Positions 28,003 to 34,724 of a stretch of 64,000 bases of DNA are shown here, piece by piece. Below the pieces are notes generated by a model that was given only the letters and a program-made list of their open reading frames with translations, had not been told where the DNA came from and ran no database searches. The first letter of the stretch is position 1, and every line of letters begins with the position of its first letter. Origin of the DNA: Neisseria sicca 4320 (GTDB lineage: Bacteria > Pseudomonadota > Gammaproteobacteria > Burkholderiales > Neisseriaceae); contig NZ_AEPF01000010.1 in assembly GCF_000193735.1 (NCBI RefSeq), forward strand, positions 1-64,000. Direction: 5' to 3'. The position numbers and the translations under genes were made by a program.

Positions 28003-28362
28003 TCAGGCTGCGATAATCCGCGCCTGCTCGATATATCTGTCCGCGTAGAAATCAAGATTTTCGATTCGTGTGTAGTAATGGTCGTCTTCGATAGCGGCTT
28101 CCATTACTTCCATCATTTCATCGCCAATCCACGCGGCTTCATCTCTCAGATTCATTCTGTATTCCCACTGGCGCGGGGTTTCGTCTTGGCATTGCTTGAG
28201 GGCTTCGCGGTACTCAAACGCTGTTTTCATGACGAGATATTCGATGTCGTCTTCCAGCGCGGTAAACGCTTCTTGCTTCGCCTCGCTGATTGCCTGCGCT
28301 CTCGTGTAGGCAGCGTCCTCGCCCGCCATGCCCCAATCGGATGTGATCGGTTCGCAAATCAT
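28003..28362 (-). CDS. Hypothetical acidic phage protein (119 aa)
   Basis: Starts MICEPITSDWGMAGEDAAYTRAQAI and is almost wholly helical, rich in Glu, Asp and aromatic residues. I chose the ATG at 28362, which overlaps the preceding stop (ATGA) and has GAGGT upstream, over one five codons earlier. No family recognised. About 230 bases without a clear gene separate it from 27771. Confidence 0.6.
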   Translation of the reverse strand: MICEPITSDWGMAGEDAAYTRAQAISEAKQEAFTALEDDIEYLVMKTAFEYREALKQCQDETPRQWEYRMNLRDEAAWIGDEMMEVMEAAIEDDHYYTRIENLDFYADRYIEQARIIAA

Positions 28363-28598
28363 TCGATGACCTCGCATGATATTGACGGAGACGATGTGAT
28401 TTTCAGTTTCGTACCGTCGGGGAAGTAATAAAACATGGCTTTTTCTGTTGCCGCTCCCAGCTTCCCACCGACAAATCCGATCGTTTCGATGGTGTCTCTG
28501 AAAAGCTGGGAAGCTGAAAAACCTGCTTTCGCCTTGTCTTCAAATTCGCCCTTTACCCATCGGGCTTTGTTGTTGATGTGTTCGCTTAAATCAAGCAT
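28359..28598 (-). CDS. Hypothetical phage protein (79 aa)
   Basis: A helical N-terminus (SEHINNKARWVKGEFEDKAKAGFSASQLFRDTIETIGFVGGKLG) is followed by a small beta part. AGGAAA precedes the ATG at 28598. It is coupled to the next gene by ATGA and is probably the first well-supported gene after the leftward promoter. Function unknown. Confidence 0.6.
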   Translation of the reverse strand: MLDLSEHINNKARWVKGEFEDKAKAGFSASQLFRDTIETIGFVGGKLGAATEKAMFYYFPDGTKLKITSSPSISCEVIE

Positions 28599-28822
28599 TT
28601 TGCGTTTCCTCGCGCTGTTGTCTTAATCAAGGGTTCGGGGCTTCCCGTTTCCTCGTGCCGTTGCCCTGCCGTGTGTAGTCGGCTTTGTGCCTCCGCGTTG
28701 GCGGTAGCTCGCCCAAGCCCTTGATTAAGCCGCCTGTCTTTCAAAGCGGCTCTGTTTGCGCTGCGGGTTGTTGTCTTTTCGGCTTCCCGCCTGCCTGTAA
28801 CCGTTTGTTCGACTTCCCCCAT
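28586..28822 (-). CDS. Doubtful small ORF in the leftward leader (78 aa)
   Basis: The frame is Arg/Thr/Glu-rich and of low complexity (MGEVEQTVTGRREAEKTTTRSANRAA), with only AGG very close to its ATG. It overlaps a 19-base inverted repeat and the start of the next gene. It may be noncoding leader sequence. Confidence 0.25.
   Translation of the reverse strand: MGEVEQTVTGRREAEKTTTRSANRAALKDRRLNQGLGRATANAEAQSRLHTAGQRHEETGSPEPLIKTTARGNAKCLI
28619..28733. repeat. Long inverted repeat in the leftward leader
   Basis: CTTAATCAAGGGTTCGGGG near 28621 and a near-complement of it around 28712-28731 face each other across some 70 bases. In RNA this would form a long stem downstream of the PL-like promoter. 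Confidence 0.5.
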
Positions 28823-28947
28823 GCCTATCCATGTCTTCCTATCGGCTTTCGCCTACCTGAAGGGCGGTTACTGCGTTTCCTGACTTTTAAAGATCGTTTA
28901 AACCGTGCCAGACTTTGTTTAGCTGTCTGTTTTGTTTCGATGTGTGT

Positions 28948-28975
28948 ATTATAGCAAAGCTAAATATAATGTAAA
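28948..28975 (-). promoter_or_regulatory. Leftward early promoter (PL-like)
   Basis: On the minus strand TTTACA (28970-28975) and a perfect TATAAT (28948-28953) are 16 bases apart. Two palindromic operators overlap or abut the boxes. It would drive all leftward genes down to attL. Confidence 0.75.
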
Positions 28976-29014
28976 TAGCAATGCTAATCTAATTTGCTAT
29001 ATTTTTTGCTATAT
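28952..29014. promoter_or_regulatory. Left operator cluster for the phage repressor
   Basis: Perfect palindromes TAGCAAAGCTA (28952-28962) and TAGCAATGCTA (28976-28986) are followed by two TTTGCTATA half-sites (about 28993 and 29006). The same motif recurs at the right promoter region at 30711-30796. Confidence 0.7.
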
Positions 29015-29069
29015 ATTGATTTTAAAAAGAATTTAGTTCGAACTGATTTGAACCGCCTTGAACAAGGCG

Positions 29070-29096
29070 AAAAAAAGCCGCCCTAAATCGGCGGCT
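29070..29096 (-). terminator. Intrinsic terminator downstream of hicB (distal)
   Basis: AGCCGCC (29076-29082) and GGCGGCT (29090-29096) form the stem. On the minus strand the hairpin is followed by seven T residues. Confidence 0.75.
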
Positions 29097-29135
29097 GTCA
29101 AGGTAGTAGCTTGTTGATTTTCTATTTCGGATATG

Positions 29136-29159
29136 AAAAAGCCCGCATTGCGCGGGCTT
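29136..29159 (-). terminator. Intrinsic terminator downstream of hicB (proximal)
   Basis: AAGCCCGC (29139-29146) and GCGGGCTT (29152-29159) enclose a 5-base loop and are followed by T residues on the minus strand. With the distal terminator it insulates hicAB from the PL operon. Confidence 0.8.
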
Positions 29160-29174
29160 ATTTGAGCTTAGAGG

Positions 29175-29576
29175 TTATGTTTGATTCATGGCAATTAAAG
29201 CAGCTTTTGCTAAAAAACCGCTACGGGTCTCATGATTTGCCGAAGTGTATTCATCTACTCTATCAAGTAGATACTGCGGCCAGCTAACATTAAACCTAAT
29301 TTGCTGTTGGCTGATTTTGGCTGGGTCGATTTCAATCATTACCCATGTTGCTCCATCATAATCAGACTCTTGGCTTAAATCGGCAATACTGCTTACGGAA
29401 AGATTTTTAAACTCTCCGTCTTCAATCATGCCATCAATGTGCATATAGGCGGCAGAACGGGCATTTGAGATTGCTTCTTCAATAGTGTCGCCATAAGAGA
29501 AGCAGCCCGGTAAGTCAGGAATGGTTACGCCATATGCCGAATGACTGTCCTTGTGCAAAGCGGCAGGGATAAACAT
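29175..29576 (-). CDS. hicB: HicB-family antitoxin
   Basis: 133 residues. The N-terminal partially degraded RNase-H-like domain starts MFIPAALHKDSHSAYGVTIPDLPGCFSYGDTIEEAISNARSAA, the HicB hallmark. The C-terminal part (IRFNVSWPQYLLDRVDEYTSANHETRSGFLAKAAL) is a ribbon-helix-helix DNA-binding domain that would repress the operon. It lies 111 bases downstream of hicA. Together they form a type II toxin-antitoxin pair beside the phage repressor. Confidence 0.9.
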   Translation of the reverse strand: MFIPAALHKDSHSAYGVTIPDLPGCFSYGDTIEEAISNARSAAYMHIDGMIEDGEFKNLSVSSIADLSQESDYDGATWVMIEIDPAKISQQQIRFNVSWPQYLLDRVDEYTSANHETRSGFLAKAALIAMNQT

Positions 29577-29687
29577 TTTTCATCCTTCTTTCATTTCGTG
29601 GATTTTTTGTGGTGGGTGAGTAGGGGCGTGAGATACCCTTGATTATTTGGTTAGAAGAATGGCAGCGGGTTTCCCCGCTGCTTGCCT

Positions 29688-29870
29688 TTACTTCAAACCG
29701 GCTTGCTTAAAGATATTTTTTACCGTACCTATCGGCAAGTCTTTTTTTGGATGTGGTACTGTTACACGACCTTTTTTTGTTGGGTGCTTGTATTGCGAAT
29801 GGCTCCCAGATTGTGCAACTTTATACCAACCATCCTGTTTGAGTAGGGCGATAATGTCTAGACTATTCAA
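29688..29870 (-). CDS. hicA: HicA-family mRNA interferase toxin
   Basis: 60 residues, the normal size, with dsRBD-like fold blocks LLKQDGWYKVAQSGSHSQYKHP and VPHPKKDLPIGTVKNIFKQAGLK; the catalytic His is in GSHSQYKH. The only suitable start is TTG at 29870, with AGGAGA six bases upstream. The length and alignment to HicA support this start. The toxin gene comes first in the operon, as is usual for hicAB. Confidence 0.88.
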   Translation of the reverse strand: MNSLDIIALLKQDGWYKVAQSGSHSQYKHPTKKGRVTVPHPKKDLPIGTVKNIFKQAGLK

Positions 29871-29890
29871 TTATATCTCCTACGCTCAAA

Positions 29891-29944
29891 ACATGGCACG
29901 TCTGCCATGTGTGTAATAATACACACCATTCTAATAATTGTCAA
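29891..29944 (-). promoter_or_regulatory. hicAB promoter with palindromic operators
   Basis: On the minus strand TTGACA (29939-29944) and TATTAT (29916-29921) have an ideal 17-base spacer. Around and downstream of the -10 lie GTGTGTA-ATAA-TACACAC (29910-29927) and the perfect palindrome ACATGGCA/TGCCATGT (29891-29910). These are likely HicB binding sites. Confidence 0.75.
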
Positions 29945-29983
29945 ATTCTAGTGTGTATTTGTGTGTAAAGATTTAGGTAATCT

Positions 29984-30673
29984 TCAAGCAATCACGCTCC
30001 ACCAAAAAACCCGACCGATAACATTTATGTCGCCTGCGTCTGCCTCTTCGTCGGGGTAGGCTTCGGAATTGTAGCTTTTGATGCGGATTTTATTGTCAGG
30101 CAGTTTTTGCAGAATTTTTGTCCGTAAAAGCCCGCCATGATTGACGGCATAGATTTTCCCGTCCTTGATAACCTTGTCGGCGGTGTTGATGCCGAGTGTC
30201 GCGCCGTCGGGAAATACCGGCTCCATGCTGTCGCCGTCCGCGCAAACGCAAACCACGTCGGCAGGATTGATGCCGTGCCGTCTAAGGGTTGATTTCGAGA
30301 AGCGCAGTTTATAGCCGTTGTAGTCCTCGATGTCGTCTGAAAATCCGTTGCCCGCCGATAAATGCACGTCCTTATAAAACGGGACTTCGCAATCATCAGC
30401 CGATAACGGCGTCTTACTGTCCCAAACGTCCAGCGTGCCAATTACTGTAGCGTTTGATTCAGGTCGTCTGAAATCTTCTTTCCCGTCTAACCACCCGCGC
30501 GGCAAAGATAGGGAATCTTCAATCTGCGCCGCTGCGCCATTGCCTATATTCCGATAGCCATTTACCCACTGGTTTACCTGCGCCGGCGCTTTCCCAATAG
30601 CGCGGGCAAATTCCGCTTGGCTGCCGTTAAACCGGCTTTCAATCAAGTTTTTCAGATTATCAAGTCTGCTCAT
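29984..30673 (-). CDS. Phage repressor, CI/LexA-like with S24 peptidase domain
   Basis: 229 residues. The N-terminal helix-turn-helix (GSQAEFARAIGKAPAQVNQWVNGYRNIG) binds operators. The C-terminal S24 domain has the catalytic Ser in DGDSMEPVFPDG and a Lys in LLRTKIL, and a probable Ala-Gly self-cleavage site in HLSAGNGFSDD. It should be cleaved on RecA activation and so induce the prophage. It is transcribed away from the Cro-like gene, with the right operators between them. One uptake sequence lies inside the gene (30461-30472). Confidence 0.9.
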   Translation of the reverse strand: MSRLDNLKNLIESRFNGSQAEFARAIGKAPAQVNQWVNGYRNIGNGAAAQIEDSLSLPRGWLDGKEDFRRPESNATVIGTLDVWDSKTPLSADDCEVPFYKDVHLSAGNGFSDDIEDYNGYKLRFSKSTLRRHGINPADVVCVCADGDSMEPVFPDGATLGINTADKVIKDGKIYAVNHGGLLRTKILQKLPDNKIRIKSYNSEAYPDEEADAGDINVIGRVFWWSVIA

Positions 30674-30704
30674 TTCTTTACTCCCAGCTAAATCAACGTT
30701 TTAA

Positions 30705-30710
30705 ATTATA
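30705..30710 (-). promoter_or_regulatory. -10 box of the repressor maintenance promoter (PRM-like)
   Basis: TATAAT on the minus strand lies 32 bases before the repressor start. A -35 is poorly defined (TTGTTA at a 15-base spacing), as is common for promoters that need activation. Confidence 0.45.
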
Positions 30711-30796
30711 AAGCAACGCTATATATAACAATGCTACTATTTTGCTTGCGTTTTGAGAATAGCTTTGCTATACTATTGCTATATTGAATATAGCAA
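30711..30796. promoter_or_regulatory. Right operator cluster for the phage repressor
   Basis: Sites resembling TAGCNNNGCTA lie at 30711-30721 (one mismatch), 30726-30736 (one mismatch) and 30760-30770 (TAGCTTTGCTA, perfect). A 21-bp palindrome with arms TTGCTATAT and ATATAGCAA spans 30776-30796, directly before the Cro-like start. Confidence 0.7.
30746..30774 (+). promoter_or_regulatory. Rightward early promoter (PR-like)
   Basis: TTGCGT (30746-30751) and TATACT (30769-30774) have a 17-base spacer. The perfect operator at 30760-30770 overlaps the spacer and the -10 box. Confidence 0.6.
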
Positions 30797-30805
30797 GGTT
30801 GAAAT

Positions 30806-31039
30806 ATGAACTTAATTGAATATTGCGCCATTCGCGGGAATCAATCTTACCTAGCAAAAAAAACGGGGATTTCACCGGCATTCATCAATCAGATCGCACG
30901 AGGCGTTAGAAGTGTTCCTGTTCAGTCAGCGGCACTGATTGAACAGGCAACAAAAGGCGAAGTAACACGGCAAGAGATGTCCCCTGATGATTGGGAAAAG
31001 ATTTGGCCTGAATTGGCAAAAAAGCAGCGAAAAAAGTGA
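30806..31039 (+). CDS. Cro/YdaS-family DNA-binding protein
   Basis: 77 residues with a helix-turn-helix: YCAIRGNQSYLAKKTGISPAFINQIARGVRSVPVQSAALIEQATKGEVTRQEM. This is the YdaS/Cro pattern of the gene that opens the rightward early operon and opposes the repressor. AAGG lies seven bases before the ATG, inside the last operator's right arm. Confidence 0.85.
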   Translation: MNLIEYCAIRGNQSYLAKKTGISPAFINQIARGVRSVPVQSAALIEQATKGEVTRQEMSPDDWEKIWPELAKKQRKK

Positions 31040-31058
31040 ATAACCGAAAGGAAAGAAG

Positions 31059-31205
31059 ATGAAGAAGCAGGACAGAAACCGCCTGTCAAAGAAAGACAGA
31101 CGGCTGATTAAAAAGGCGATGCTGAAAGCCGCCGCCAAAGGCAGCGATGAGGTTTACAAAATCGCGCTGGGTTTGAAAGAAGGCTTTGAATTACTTGGAA
31201 AGTAG
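31059..31205 (+). CDS. Small basic protein downstream of cro (48 aa)
   Basis: A frame too short for usual ORF cut-offs. It starts MKKQDRNRLSKKDRRLIKKA and ends KEGFELLGK, strongly basic and helical. GAAAGGAAAG stands directly upstream, and the gene starts 19 bases after the cro stop. No family recognised. Confidence 0.55.
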   Translation: MKKQDRNRLSKKDRRLIKKAMLKAAAKGSDEVYKIALGLKEGFELLGK

Positions 31206-31379
31206 CTCAATCAAATGGCCGTCATCGGTATTTAGCTCCGATTCTTCGAGTTTTTGATGAAGTGTTTGGATGAATACCGCCAATTCTTCGGCTTGTCCTT
31301 TGGCTGTATTGCCGTTTAAGCGGATAGAACCGCTGCGGATAAGCTCTTTGGTAAGTAGGAAGGATAAGTTGGACGACAT
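31191..31379 (-). CDS. Hypothetical small protein, antisense in the rightward operon (62 aa)
   Basis: Starts MSSNLSFLLTKELIRSGSIRLNG and is followed by a helical acidic part. GGAG lies six bases before its ATG. It is the only leftward gene inside the rightward early region, and its end overlaps the end of the 48-residue gene. A real but accessory gene is likelier than chance because of the ribosome binding site; function unknown. Confidence 0.5.
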   Translation of the reverse strand: MSSNLSFLLTKELIRSGSIRLNGNTAKGQAEELAVFIQTLHQKLEESELNTDDGHLIELLSK

Positions 31380-31560
31380 TTTTTACTCCGTCGGTTGTTG
31401 TGTGGAAACTCGATTGTAACGGAGTGATGACAAATCGGAAAGACGGTTGACTGCCCGGACAGACGGGCGACCGATAAAGAAAAGCCCGCACGAGGCGGGC
31501 AATTCCCCTGAATTGCGAGGAAACGATTCAGGTAAGACTAAAAGTAAGGCGAAAGGAATT

Positions 31561-31788
31561 ATGAACCAAAAACAAACGCAATGCAAGAAGATTGTCGAGT
31601 ATATCCGGCAAAACGGGCATATCACATCTTTGGAAGCGGCAAAATATTTGAATATCACGCAGTTATGTTCTCGGATTATCGACTTGGAAAGCAGGGGCTT
31701 TGTTTTCAACAAGCCTAAATTCAAGGTCGGCAACTGTAAAAATCCGGTTGCCCATTACTCGATAGCAAGGTCAGGAATCGAACCATGA
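31561..31788 (+). CDS. Small winged-helix/HTH protein (75 aa)
   Basis: QCKKIVEYIRQNGHITSLEAAKYLNITQLCSRIIDLESRGFVFNKPK is a helix-turn-helix followed by a wing; the end is KNPVAHYSIARS. I chose the ATG at 31561, where AAAGGA is well placed, over an upstream frame with no signal. It overlaps the replication gene start by four bases and probably takes part in early control or replication. Confidence 0.75.
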   Translation: MNQKQTQCKKIVEYIRQNGHITSLEAAKYLNITQLCSRIIDLESRGFVFNKPKFKVGNCKNPVAHYSIARSGIEP

Positions 31789-32168
31789 ACGAATTTATCC
31801 CAAACAGTTTTCAGATTGCAAACTCGGTTATCGATGAATACCTGTCGCAGATGAGCGGGAACGCCCTTAAATGCTACATCTTGATTGTCAGAAAAACAAG
31901 GGGTTGGCAGAAGACGCATGACAGCCTATCAATTTCGCAGATTCAAAAAGCGACCGGAATCAAGTCAGAGGAAACGGTCGAGAAAGCTATTAACGAACTG
32001 GTCGAATTAGGGCTGATTGGCAAGCAAAGCAGAGTCGGATTGCCGAACGTGTATTTTCTAATTTCAGACCCCAAAAATGGGGGGACACCACCCCCAAAAA
32101 ATGCACCACCCCCAAAAAATGCACCACCCCCAAAAAATGGGGGACACCACCCCCAAAAAATAGGGTAG
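31785..32168 (+). CDS. Replication initiator, N-terminal part (frame broken)
   Basis: 127 residues. The winged-helix N-terminal domain of phage O-type initiators is clear: FQIANSVIDEYLSQMSGNALKCYILIVRKTRGWQKTHDSLSISQIQKATGIKSEETVEKAINELVELGLI. The protein then enters Pro/Lys/Asn repeats encoded by 18-base units and stops at 32168. The missing C-terminal part lies in another frame just downstream. The break is in a tract full of C5, A6 and G5 runs. Confidence 0.75.
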   Translation: MNEFIPNSFQIANSVIDEYLSQMSGNALKCYILIVRKTRGWQKTHDSLSISQIQKATGIKSEETVEKAINELVELGLIGKQSRVGLPNVYFLISDPKNGGTPPPKNAPPPKNAPPPKNGGHHPQKIG

Positions 32169-32170
32169 GA

Positions 32171-32605
32171 CCACCCCTAAAAAATGGGGGTCACATAAAT
32201 ACAAAATACAAAAAACAAATAACTACTAACGTAGTTATTAATACAGCGCCCGAAAAAACAGCGAAAAAACCGACCAAGCACGACGCCGATTTGGCACTGT
32301 TGGCAGAGCATGGAATTACCGGGCAAATCGCTGAAGACTTTTTGACAATCCGCAAAGCAAAACGGCAGCCGCTGACAGAAACGGCAATGCGCCTGATTGC
32401 AAGCGAAGCTCAAAAAGTTGGCATGACGGCATTTCAGGCAGTTGTTTTTTCCATTGGCAACGGCTGGGGAAGTTTCCGCGCTGAGTGGGTTAGGAATAAA
32501 ACCTTTGGCAAACAGTCAGGCGGGAATGGTGGCTTAACCCACAACATGACGGCTGATGTACTGGACGGCAAAGAATACGGCGATCAGCCGACAACAGATT
32601 TCTAA
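32171..32605 (+). pseudogene. Replication initiator, C-terminal part in a shifted frame
   Basis: Reading -1 relative to the N-terminal part gives PPLKNGGHINTKYKKQITTNV, then a Lys-rich linker and the conserved end LALLAEHGITGQIAEDFLTIRKAKRQPLTETAMRLIASEAQ to ADVLDGKEYGDQPTTDF. There is no ATG or ribosome binding site at its beginning; a TTG at 32291 is the only weak start. So it needs a frameshift, or it is dead, or the repeat tract is phase-variable. Confidence 0.65.
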
Positions 32606-32615
32606 GGGGGTGGAT

Positions 32616-33392
32616 ATGGCTTTGAAAAGTACCGCCGATTTTTTAAAAAACTATGGAAACGCCAAAACGGAGACACGCAAATGTGCGGAACATGGCGAAT
32701 ACACGTCAAAAAGCATTTTCCGCGGCGTGTGGACTGGCTGCCCTGTTTGCCAAAAGCTGAAAGCGGCGGACGAGATGGCGGCATACGCGGAAACGCTGCG
32801 CCGTGAAGCAAAGCACGACGAACTGTCAAAACGCATCGGGCGATCAGGCATCGCAGAACGGTTTAAAAATTGCCGAATTGAAAATTTCAAGGTCGATGAA
32901 GGCGTGATCGGAATGGCAAGGGCAAAAGCCGCCGCCGCCGACTATGCGGAAAACTTCGAGGATGTTTTGCAGACCGGGCGGAGTATGATTTTTTCAGGCA
33001 AGCGTGGTACTGGGAAAAATCATCTCGCCTGCGGCATTGCCCACAAAATCATCGGCGACGGGAAAAGCGCGATTGTTATCACGGTGGGAGATATGTTGCA
33101 GACGGTTAAAGACAGCTTTAACGGCGGCAGTGAAAAAGAGGCTGTCGGCGTGTTTGTAAAACCCGACTTGTTGGTGCTGGATGAATTTGGCGCGGGCAGC
33201 CTGTCTGAAACGGATGGTCGGATTTTGTTTTCGGTCATCAACGGGCGATATGAGCGGCTTATGCCGACGCTGGTGTTAACCAATCTGTCCCCCGAAGAAT
33301 TTCGGCAAAACGTTGACGCGCGTATCAGAGACAGACTGCGCGATGGTGGTGGGAAATTAATACCGTTTGACTGGGGGAGTTATCGTGCGTGA
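32616..33392 (+). CDS. DnaC-like replicative helicase loader (AAA+)
   Basis: 258 residues. Walker A is SGKRGTGKNHLACGIA near residue 127, with the Asn typical of DnaC, and Walker B is LLVLDEFGAG near 187. An N-terminal Cys/His cluster (KCAEHGEYTS, CPVCQKLKAADEMAAYAETLRREAK) precedes it. It loads the host helicase at the phage origin. AAGGGGGTG precedes the ATG at 32616, after the initiator end. Confidence 0.9.
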   Translation: MALKSTADFLKNYGNAKTETRKCAEHGEYTSKSIFRGVWTGCPVCQKLKAADEMAAYAETLRREAKHDELSKRIGRSGIAERFKNCRIENFKVDEGVIGMARAKAAAADYAENFEDVLQTGRSMIFSGKRGTGKNHLACGIAHKIIGDGKSAIVITVGDMLQTVKDSFNGGSEKEAVGVFVKPDLLVLDEFGAGSLSETDGRILFSVINGRYERLMPTLVLTNLSPEEFRQNVDARIRDRLRDGGGKLIPFDWGSYRA

Positions 33393-33561
33393 AACCTGTT
33401 ACCACTGCGCCCACGCAGATTTCAAAGCCGAATCAGAAGGCCCTATGCGCGGGTTTGCGAGGTGTACAAAGGCGCGAAATACAGAGGAACGGGCAACGTT
33501 CTACCACGGCGGGCATATCTGCCATCTGAAAGATTTTTTGGTCGGGCGGCAGCGGATTTGA
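33385..33561 (+). CDS. Small Cys/His-rich protein (58 aa, GTG start)
   Basis: Starts VRETCYHCAHADFKAESEGPMRGF with CxxC, and a later Cys and HxxHxC-like group (FYHGGHICHLKDF), suggesting a single zinc site. GGGGGAG precedes the GTG at 33385, which overlaps the helicase-loader stop by eight bases. Function unknown. Confidence 0.6.
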   Translation: MRETCYHCAHADFKAESEGPMRGFARCTKARNTEERATFYHGGHICHLKDFLVGRQRI

Positions 33562-33633
33562 AGCCGCACCGGCGGCGACGATGGCAAAACGAAGTGAAAT
33601 TTTTGAAAAATGGCGAACGAAAGGAAAGTGAAA

Positions 33634-33756
33634 ATGAATTGGATCGAATTATTCAGCTTTTTTATGATTTTATTTATGGTGGCGGGCATTGCCGTCAACG
33701 CGGCTTCACGCGCGCCGCTTGATGAGTTTGGTCGGAGGATTGAGCATGACGACTAA
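33634..33756 (+). CDS. Small membrane protein (40 aa)
   Basis: Starts MNWIELFSFFMILFMVAGIAVNA, a single membrane segment, followed by a short polar tail ending EHDD. AAGGAAAG lies seven bases before the ATG, and its end overlaps the next start. Too short for ordinary ORF cut-offs. Unknown function. Confidence 0.55.
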   Translation: MNWIELFSFFMILFMVAGIAVNAASRAPLDEFGRRIEHDD

Positions 33757-34072
33757 GAAATGTACCAGGTGCGGCAAAGAAAAGCCGTTGGACAAATTCC
33801 TATATTTGCAAAAACTGCGGGCGGACGGTTCGCGCGGGAGAATGGCGGAATGTAAGGCTTGTAAGTGTGAAAGGGTCAAAGCCTACTACCGGGCTAAAAA
33901 GGCAAAACTGGCAGAGCTTGAGATTAAGCAGGCAGAAGAAGCAGTCAAGACGGCGTTGTCTATGCACGAAGCCGCGCAACAGGCAAATCAGGCATTCCCG
34001 CTTTTAAGCCCGGCGTATTGGGACGTGGGAGCGGCAATGCGGGCGCATGAAGAACTGGGGATAGCATGGTAG
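33746..34072 (+). CDS. Zinc-ribbon phage protein (108 aa)
   Basis: The N-terminus TKKCTRCGKEKPLDKF and ECKACKCERVKAYYRAKKAK carries two CxxC pairs, a zinc ribbon, and then helices. GGAGG stands eight bases before the ATG at 33746, which is preferable to the upstream in-frame starts. It overlaps RusA by seven bases. It may bind nucleic acid; the exact role is unknown. Confidence 0.65.
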   Translation: MTTKKCTRCGKEKPLDKFLYLQKLRADGSRGRMAECKACKCERVKAYYRAKKAKLAELEIKQAEEAVKTALSMHEAAQQANQAFPLLSPAYWDVGAAMRAHEELGIAW

Positions 34073-34434
34073 TTTTGAGTTTACCCTATCCCATCAGTAC
34101 AAATCGATATTGGCGGACGTTCCGCAACCGTCAAATCGTCAGCAAGGAGGCGGCGGCATACAAGGCGCGGGTTGCCGCCATCGCCGCTGAAAACGGTATC
34201 AAGCCGACCGATAAGACGGTAAGTCTGACAGTCCAGTTAATCCCAAAGGCGAACAAGGACGGGTCGGCAAGCAAAGTCTGCTTGGATTTGGACAACTGCC
34301 TAAAAGTCTGTTTGGACGCGTTACAGGGCGTCGCCTACGAAAACGACAATCAGGTCAGACGCATTGTTGCCGAGTATGGTAACGAGCCGGTCGCAGGCGG
34401 GGGGCTGGTGGTAAAGGTTGAGGAGTTGGAATGA
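34066..34434 (+). CDS. RusA-family Holliday junction resolvase
   Basis: 122 residues. Starts LSLPYPISTNRYWRTFRNRQIVSKEAAAYK, and the catalytic block is DLDNCLKVCLDALQGVAYENDNQV with the essential Asp residues. It cleaves four-way junctions formed in recombination before packaging. It overlaps both neighbours by a few bases. Confidence 0.9.
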   Translation: MVVLSLPYPISTNRYWRTFRNRQIVSKEAAAYKARVAAIAAENGIKPTDKTVSLTVQLIPKANKDGSASKVCLDLDNCLKVCLDALQGVAYENDNQVRRIVAEYGNEPVAGGGLVVKVEELE

Positions 34435-34724
34435 GCCAAACCAAAGAGGAAAAGAAGCACCTTGAGCGCGTGGCCTCTCTCGGTTGTATCGTCTGCCGTA
34501 ACAGTGGGCGGTACAACATACCGGCAGAGGTGCACCATATCCGAAACGGAGCAGGGATAGGGCGGAGAAACAGCCATTTTGAGACGATACCGCTATGCCC
34601 TGCCCATCATCGGACTGGTGGAGTGGGGATAGCCTTTCACGCCGCGCCGCGAACGTTTGAGAGCCTGTACGGAACGGAGCGAGAGTTATTGCAACAGGTT
34701 CGGGGATTATTAGAGGATGAATAG
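34431..34724 (+). CDS. Ref-like HNH nuclease (RecA-dependent type)
   Basis: 97 residues with the Cys-pair and His pattern of the P1 Ref family: LGCIVCRNSGRYNIPAEVHHIRNGAGIGRRNSHFETIPLCPAHHRTGG. It lies between RusA and NinB, the usual recombination block of lambdoid phages. It overlaps RusA by four bases. It could also be an ordinary HNH endonuclease. Confidence 0.75.
   Translation: MSQTKEEKKHLERVASLGCIVCRNSGRYNIPAEVHHIRNGAGIGRRNSHFETIPLCPAHHRTGGVGIAFHAAPRTFESLYGTERELLQQVRGLLEDE

Noticed and set aside
27789..28016. 75-codon plus-strand ORF between leftward genes
   Set aside because: Opposite to the operon, no start signal and unlikely composition. The gap 27772-28002 shows nothing I can support.
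31448..31500. GC-rich hairpin around 31484-31500 considered as an early terminator
   Set aside because: On the plus strand no T-run follows the GCCCGC/GCGGGC stem, and the minus strand has no gene that needs it.
32090..32185. Possible CRISPR array because of regular repeats
   Set aside because: The 18-base units are contiguous coding repeats (Pro-Lys-Asn) without spacers; this is a tandem repeat in the initiator gene.
33581..33631. 16-codon ORF (MAKRSEIFEKWRTKGK) upstream of the 40-residue membrane gene
   Set aside because: No ribosome binding site before its ATG and too short to judge; left out of the features.
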